Origin: JBMNTQ01 sp050945815
GTDB lineage: Bacteria; Bacillota; Clostridia; Christensenellales; JBMNTQ01
DNA length: 16,255 nt
Assembly: GCA_050945815.1 (NCBI GenBank)
Contig: JBMNTQ010000027.1
Coordinates: forward strand, 1-16,255
Reading direction: 5' to 3'
Made by a program: the position numbers and the translations under genes. Shown in pieces: positions 14,538-16,255 of the stretch; within the stretch, counting starts at the first letter, position 1, and the number at the start of each line of letters is the position of its first letter. The notes under the pieces were generated by a model, which worked only from the letters and a program-made list of their open reading frames with translations, was not told the DNA's origin and ran no database searches.

Positions 14538-15959
14538 TTATTGGGAATAATCCGGTACATTCTCATCAAATATCAGGGTTACCGCGATTTCCTGGTTGTT
14601 ACGCAGCAGGGTAACTTCTACGCTGTCGCCGGCTGTATATTGGTTTTTTACAGCGTCTACATCATCGGTGGTATAGACCGGTTCGCCCTCGATGGCGATG
14701 ATGATATCCTCAGCCTGGATGCCTGCTTTATCCGCTGCACTGCCGGATATGACGGACGTGACATAAACGGAGGTAGATTGTTCGCTGCTGCCCAGACCGG
14801 GGATGATGCTGTCTCGGCTGTAGATGGTTTGGATGGTGACCCCCATCAGGGGGCGGCCAGTCACATAGCCGCTGATTTTCAATTCTTCCACAATGGGCTT
14901 GGCCAAGTCGATGGGAATAGCGTAAGCTAGGCCTTCAACGCCGACTGCGGAGGTTTTTGCATTGACAATGCCGACCAGATCGCCCTGGCTATTGAGCAGC
15001 GCGCCGCCGGAATTCCCCTGGTTGACCGCAGCGTCGGTTTGCAGAAGCGTCATGGTGGTGCCTTCCACAGTGACCTCGCGGTTTAAGGCACTGATAATAC
15101 CCGAGGTGACCGTGCCGGACAGCTCGCCTAGGGGATTGCCGATAACTACTGCCAAATCGCCTACTTTCAGTTCGGAGGAATTGCCTAGTTCGATGTAGGG
15201 GAAGGCATCGCCCTGGATTTTCAACACGGCAATGTCTGTTTCAGCATCGGTGCCGACAACCGATGCGGTGTGTTCCGTTTCGTCGGAGAGAACTACTTGA
15301 ATGGCGCTGGCGCCTACCACCACATGGTTGTTGGTGACGATGTAGCCATCGGCTGAAATAATAACGCCGGAGCCTGCGCTGGTACCTTGTATGTTCTGAC
15401 TAAAGCCGGAAGAACCGCGGATGGTGGAGTTGATGCTCACCACCGCCGGGCTTGCTTTTCCGGCAATCTGGGCGATCGAGAGGGTTGAACTGACCGGTTC
15501 GACCACAGATTCGTTGCCCTGGGTGGCGCTAGGCGGCTGGGAAACGGAGGCTGTAGGCTGTTGCAGCGCACCATTATTAGCAGCCGGGGATTGGGCGAGG
15601 TTGTCTTTGTAGATGGTATAGACTGTAGCGCCGCCTACGCCGGCACCTAAAAAAGCGCAGAAAAAGCAGAGAACGACCATCCAGGCGCTGATACGGCGGC
15701 GTGCCCTGCCGCGACTGCCCGAGTTGCCTGAGGATGCAGGCCGCTGGGGGCCGCGCTCCGGTGGTGACGCGCCAAACGAAGGCGGACCGGCTTGAGCGGG
15801 GTTGTCCATGCCATTGGCAAGATAGCTGCCGTAGGGATGATTCGATTGAAGATTATAGTTCGGAAAACCGCCGGGTAGATTTTCGGGCTTATTTAGTCGG
15901 GCAGATTCTCCTAGCGTGTCGAGATTGGGAGAGATAGTTGGATCATGTTCGTTTATCAT
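14538..15959 (-). CDS. htrA: HtrA/DegP-like membrane-anchored serine protease with PDZ domain
   Basis: The 473-residue product has a long polar cytoplasmic N-terminus (1-90, rich in Pro, Asn, Gly and Ser, ending in GRARRR), one membrane segment (about 91-115), a Ser/Pro/Gln linker (about 120-160), a trypsin-like S1C domain (about 165-355) and one PDZ domain (about 370-465). The triad is H212 (TNNHVV), D242 (ETDIAVLKI) and S317 (NQGNSGGALL). This is the Gram-positive HtrA architecture: an anchored protease facing outward that degrades or refolds damaged exported proteins. The ATG at 15959 is chosen because AGAGGTG (complement of 15966-15972) lies 6 nt before it; the GTG nine bases earlier overlaps that site. 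No good promoter was found, and no CssRS-type regulator genes are adjacent. Confidence 0.95.
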   Translation of the reverse strand: MINEHDPTISPNLDTLGESARLNKPENLPGGFPNYNLQSNHPYGSYLANGMDNPAQAGPPSFGASPPERGPQRPASSGNSGSRGRARRRISAWMVVLCFFCAFLGAGVGGATVYTIYKDNLAQSPAANNGALQQPTASVSQPPSATQGNESVVEPVSSTLSIAQIAGKASPAVVSINSTIRGSSGFSQNIQGTSAGSGVIISADGYIVTNNHVVVGASAIQVVLSDETEHTASVVGTDAETDIAVLKIQGDAFPYIELGNSSELKVGDLAVVIGNPLGELSGTVTSGIISALNREVTVEGTTMTLLQTDAAVNQGNSGGALLNSQGDLVGIVNAKTSAVGVEGLAYAIPIDLAKPIVEELKISGYVTGRPLMGVTIQTIYSRDSIIPGLGSSEQSTSVYVTSVISGSAADKAGIQAEDIIIAIEGEPVYTTDDVDAVKNQYTAGDSVEVTLLRNNQEIAVTLIFDENVPDYSQ

Positions 15960-15965
15960 AGCTTT

Positions 15966-15972
15966 CACCTCT
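15966..15972 (-). promoter_or_regulatory. Ribosome binding site deciding the htrA start
   Basis: AGAGGTG on the minus strand, 6 nt before the ATG at 15957-15959. The alternative in-frame GTG lies inside this element and is unlikely to be the start. Confidence 0.75.
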
Positions 15973-16155
15973 TCAAGGATTAGGATTGCTTCTTTGAATG
16001 GTTTTATTCTAGCTGATCAGTGTGTCAAAAATATGTCTCAAGGTTGGAAACTTTTAGGCTGGGTGGATAAATCAATCCGGCAAGGGAAAGAGTAGCAGCC
16101 TTTGCTGGGAGATTAATCACATTATAGCATTTTCCCATAATTTATTCAGGAGCAA

Positions 16156-16255
16156 ATGGAAACTTATTGGCTTATTGTGACAAAAATATGGAGCAAAAGA
16201 AAACAATTGTGGCAGCGACAAGATGTACATTGCGATGAACTTATTCAGCCTATAT
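16156..16255 (+). CDS. Possible start of an unidentified gene, cut by the window edge
   Basis: An open frame of 33 codons starts METYWLIVTKIWSKRKQLW and continues to the end of the window. AGGAG lies at 16148-16152, but only 3 nt before the ATG, which is short. The sequence is not recognised, and no secure promoter is seen in 15973-16147. It may be a real divergent neighbour of htrA or chance. Confidence 0.3.
   Translation, partial: METYWLIVTKIWSKRKQLWQRQDVHCDELIQPI

Noticed and set aside
16023..16028. TTGACA on the minus strand upstream of htrA as its -35
   Set aside because: At 17-nt spacing the next six bases (AAAACC) do not look like a -10, and the nearby TAGAAT is only 11 nt away.
16060..16155. 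A second T-box or other riboswitch before the partial gene at 16156
   Set aside because: GGAAAGAGTA resembles the start of some leaders, but no T-box core, antiterminator arm or terminator hairpin follows before the start codon.

Overview
The window looks like a chromosomal segment of a low-to-moderate G+C, endospore-forming Firmicute, most likely a member of the Clostridia. The evidence is a clostridial-type SpoIIQ gene with a sigma-F-like promoter, a T-box leader in front of ileS, sigma-A promoters close to TTGACA-17-TATAAT, and purine-rich AGGAGG-type ribosome binding sites. No transposase, phage gene, CRISPR array, rRNA or tRNA is visible, so this reads as ordinary core chromosome and not as an island.

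Layout. 1-434 (-): the N-terminal part of a YbhN/UPF0104-type flippase-like membrane protein, cut by the window edge. 723-1967 (+): walJ-like MBL hydrolase and rlmH in one short operon with a good promoter at 633-661. A hairpin at 1991-2030 separates this operon from a convergent six-helix DUF308/HdeD-like gene (2069-2593, -), which has a consensus promoter. 2802-4193 (+): asnS. 4332-7181 (+): a secreted subtilisin-like protease with a chain of cadherin-like beta-sandwich domains. 7216-10669 (+): promoter, T-box leader and long-type isoleucyl-tRNA synthetase. Two hairpins at 10671-10743 precede spoIIQ (10750-11535, -). 11862-12722 (+): an alpha/beta hydrolase, convergent with a GT-C-type membrane glycosyltransferase (12820-14379, -). 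Upstream of that, on the same strand, is an HtrA/DegP-like membrane-anchored protease (14538-15959, -). A possible small gene starts at 16156 and runs off the end.

How the genes relate. Most genes have their own promoter and terminator; only walJ-rlmH is a clear co-transcribed pair. Themes are translation (asnS, ileS, rlmH), cell envelope and protein quality control (walJ, htrA, the GT-C enzyme, flippase-like protein, secreted subtilase) and sporulation (spoIIQ). Five start codons were moved from the longest open frame to an internal codon because a Shine-Dalgarno sequence sits at the right distance (walJ, asnS, the alpha/beta hydrolase, the GT-C gene and htrA).

I did not find a convincing undescribed multi-gene system. 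The items most worth a second look are the subtilase with a duplicated two-domain unit and an acidic loop, the compact ileS T-box with a variant T-box sequence, the sigma-F-like promoter of spoIIQ, and the palindrome over the -35 element of the DUF308 gene.
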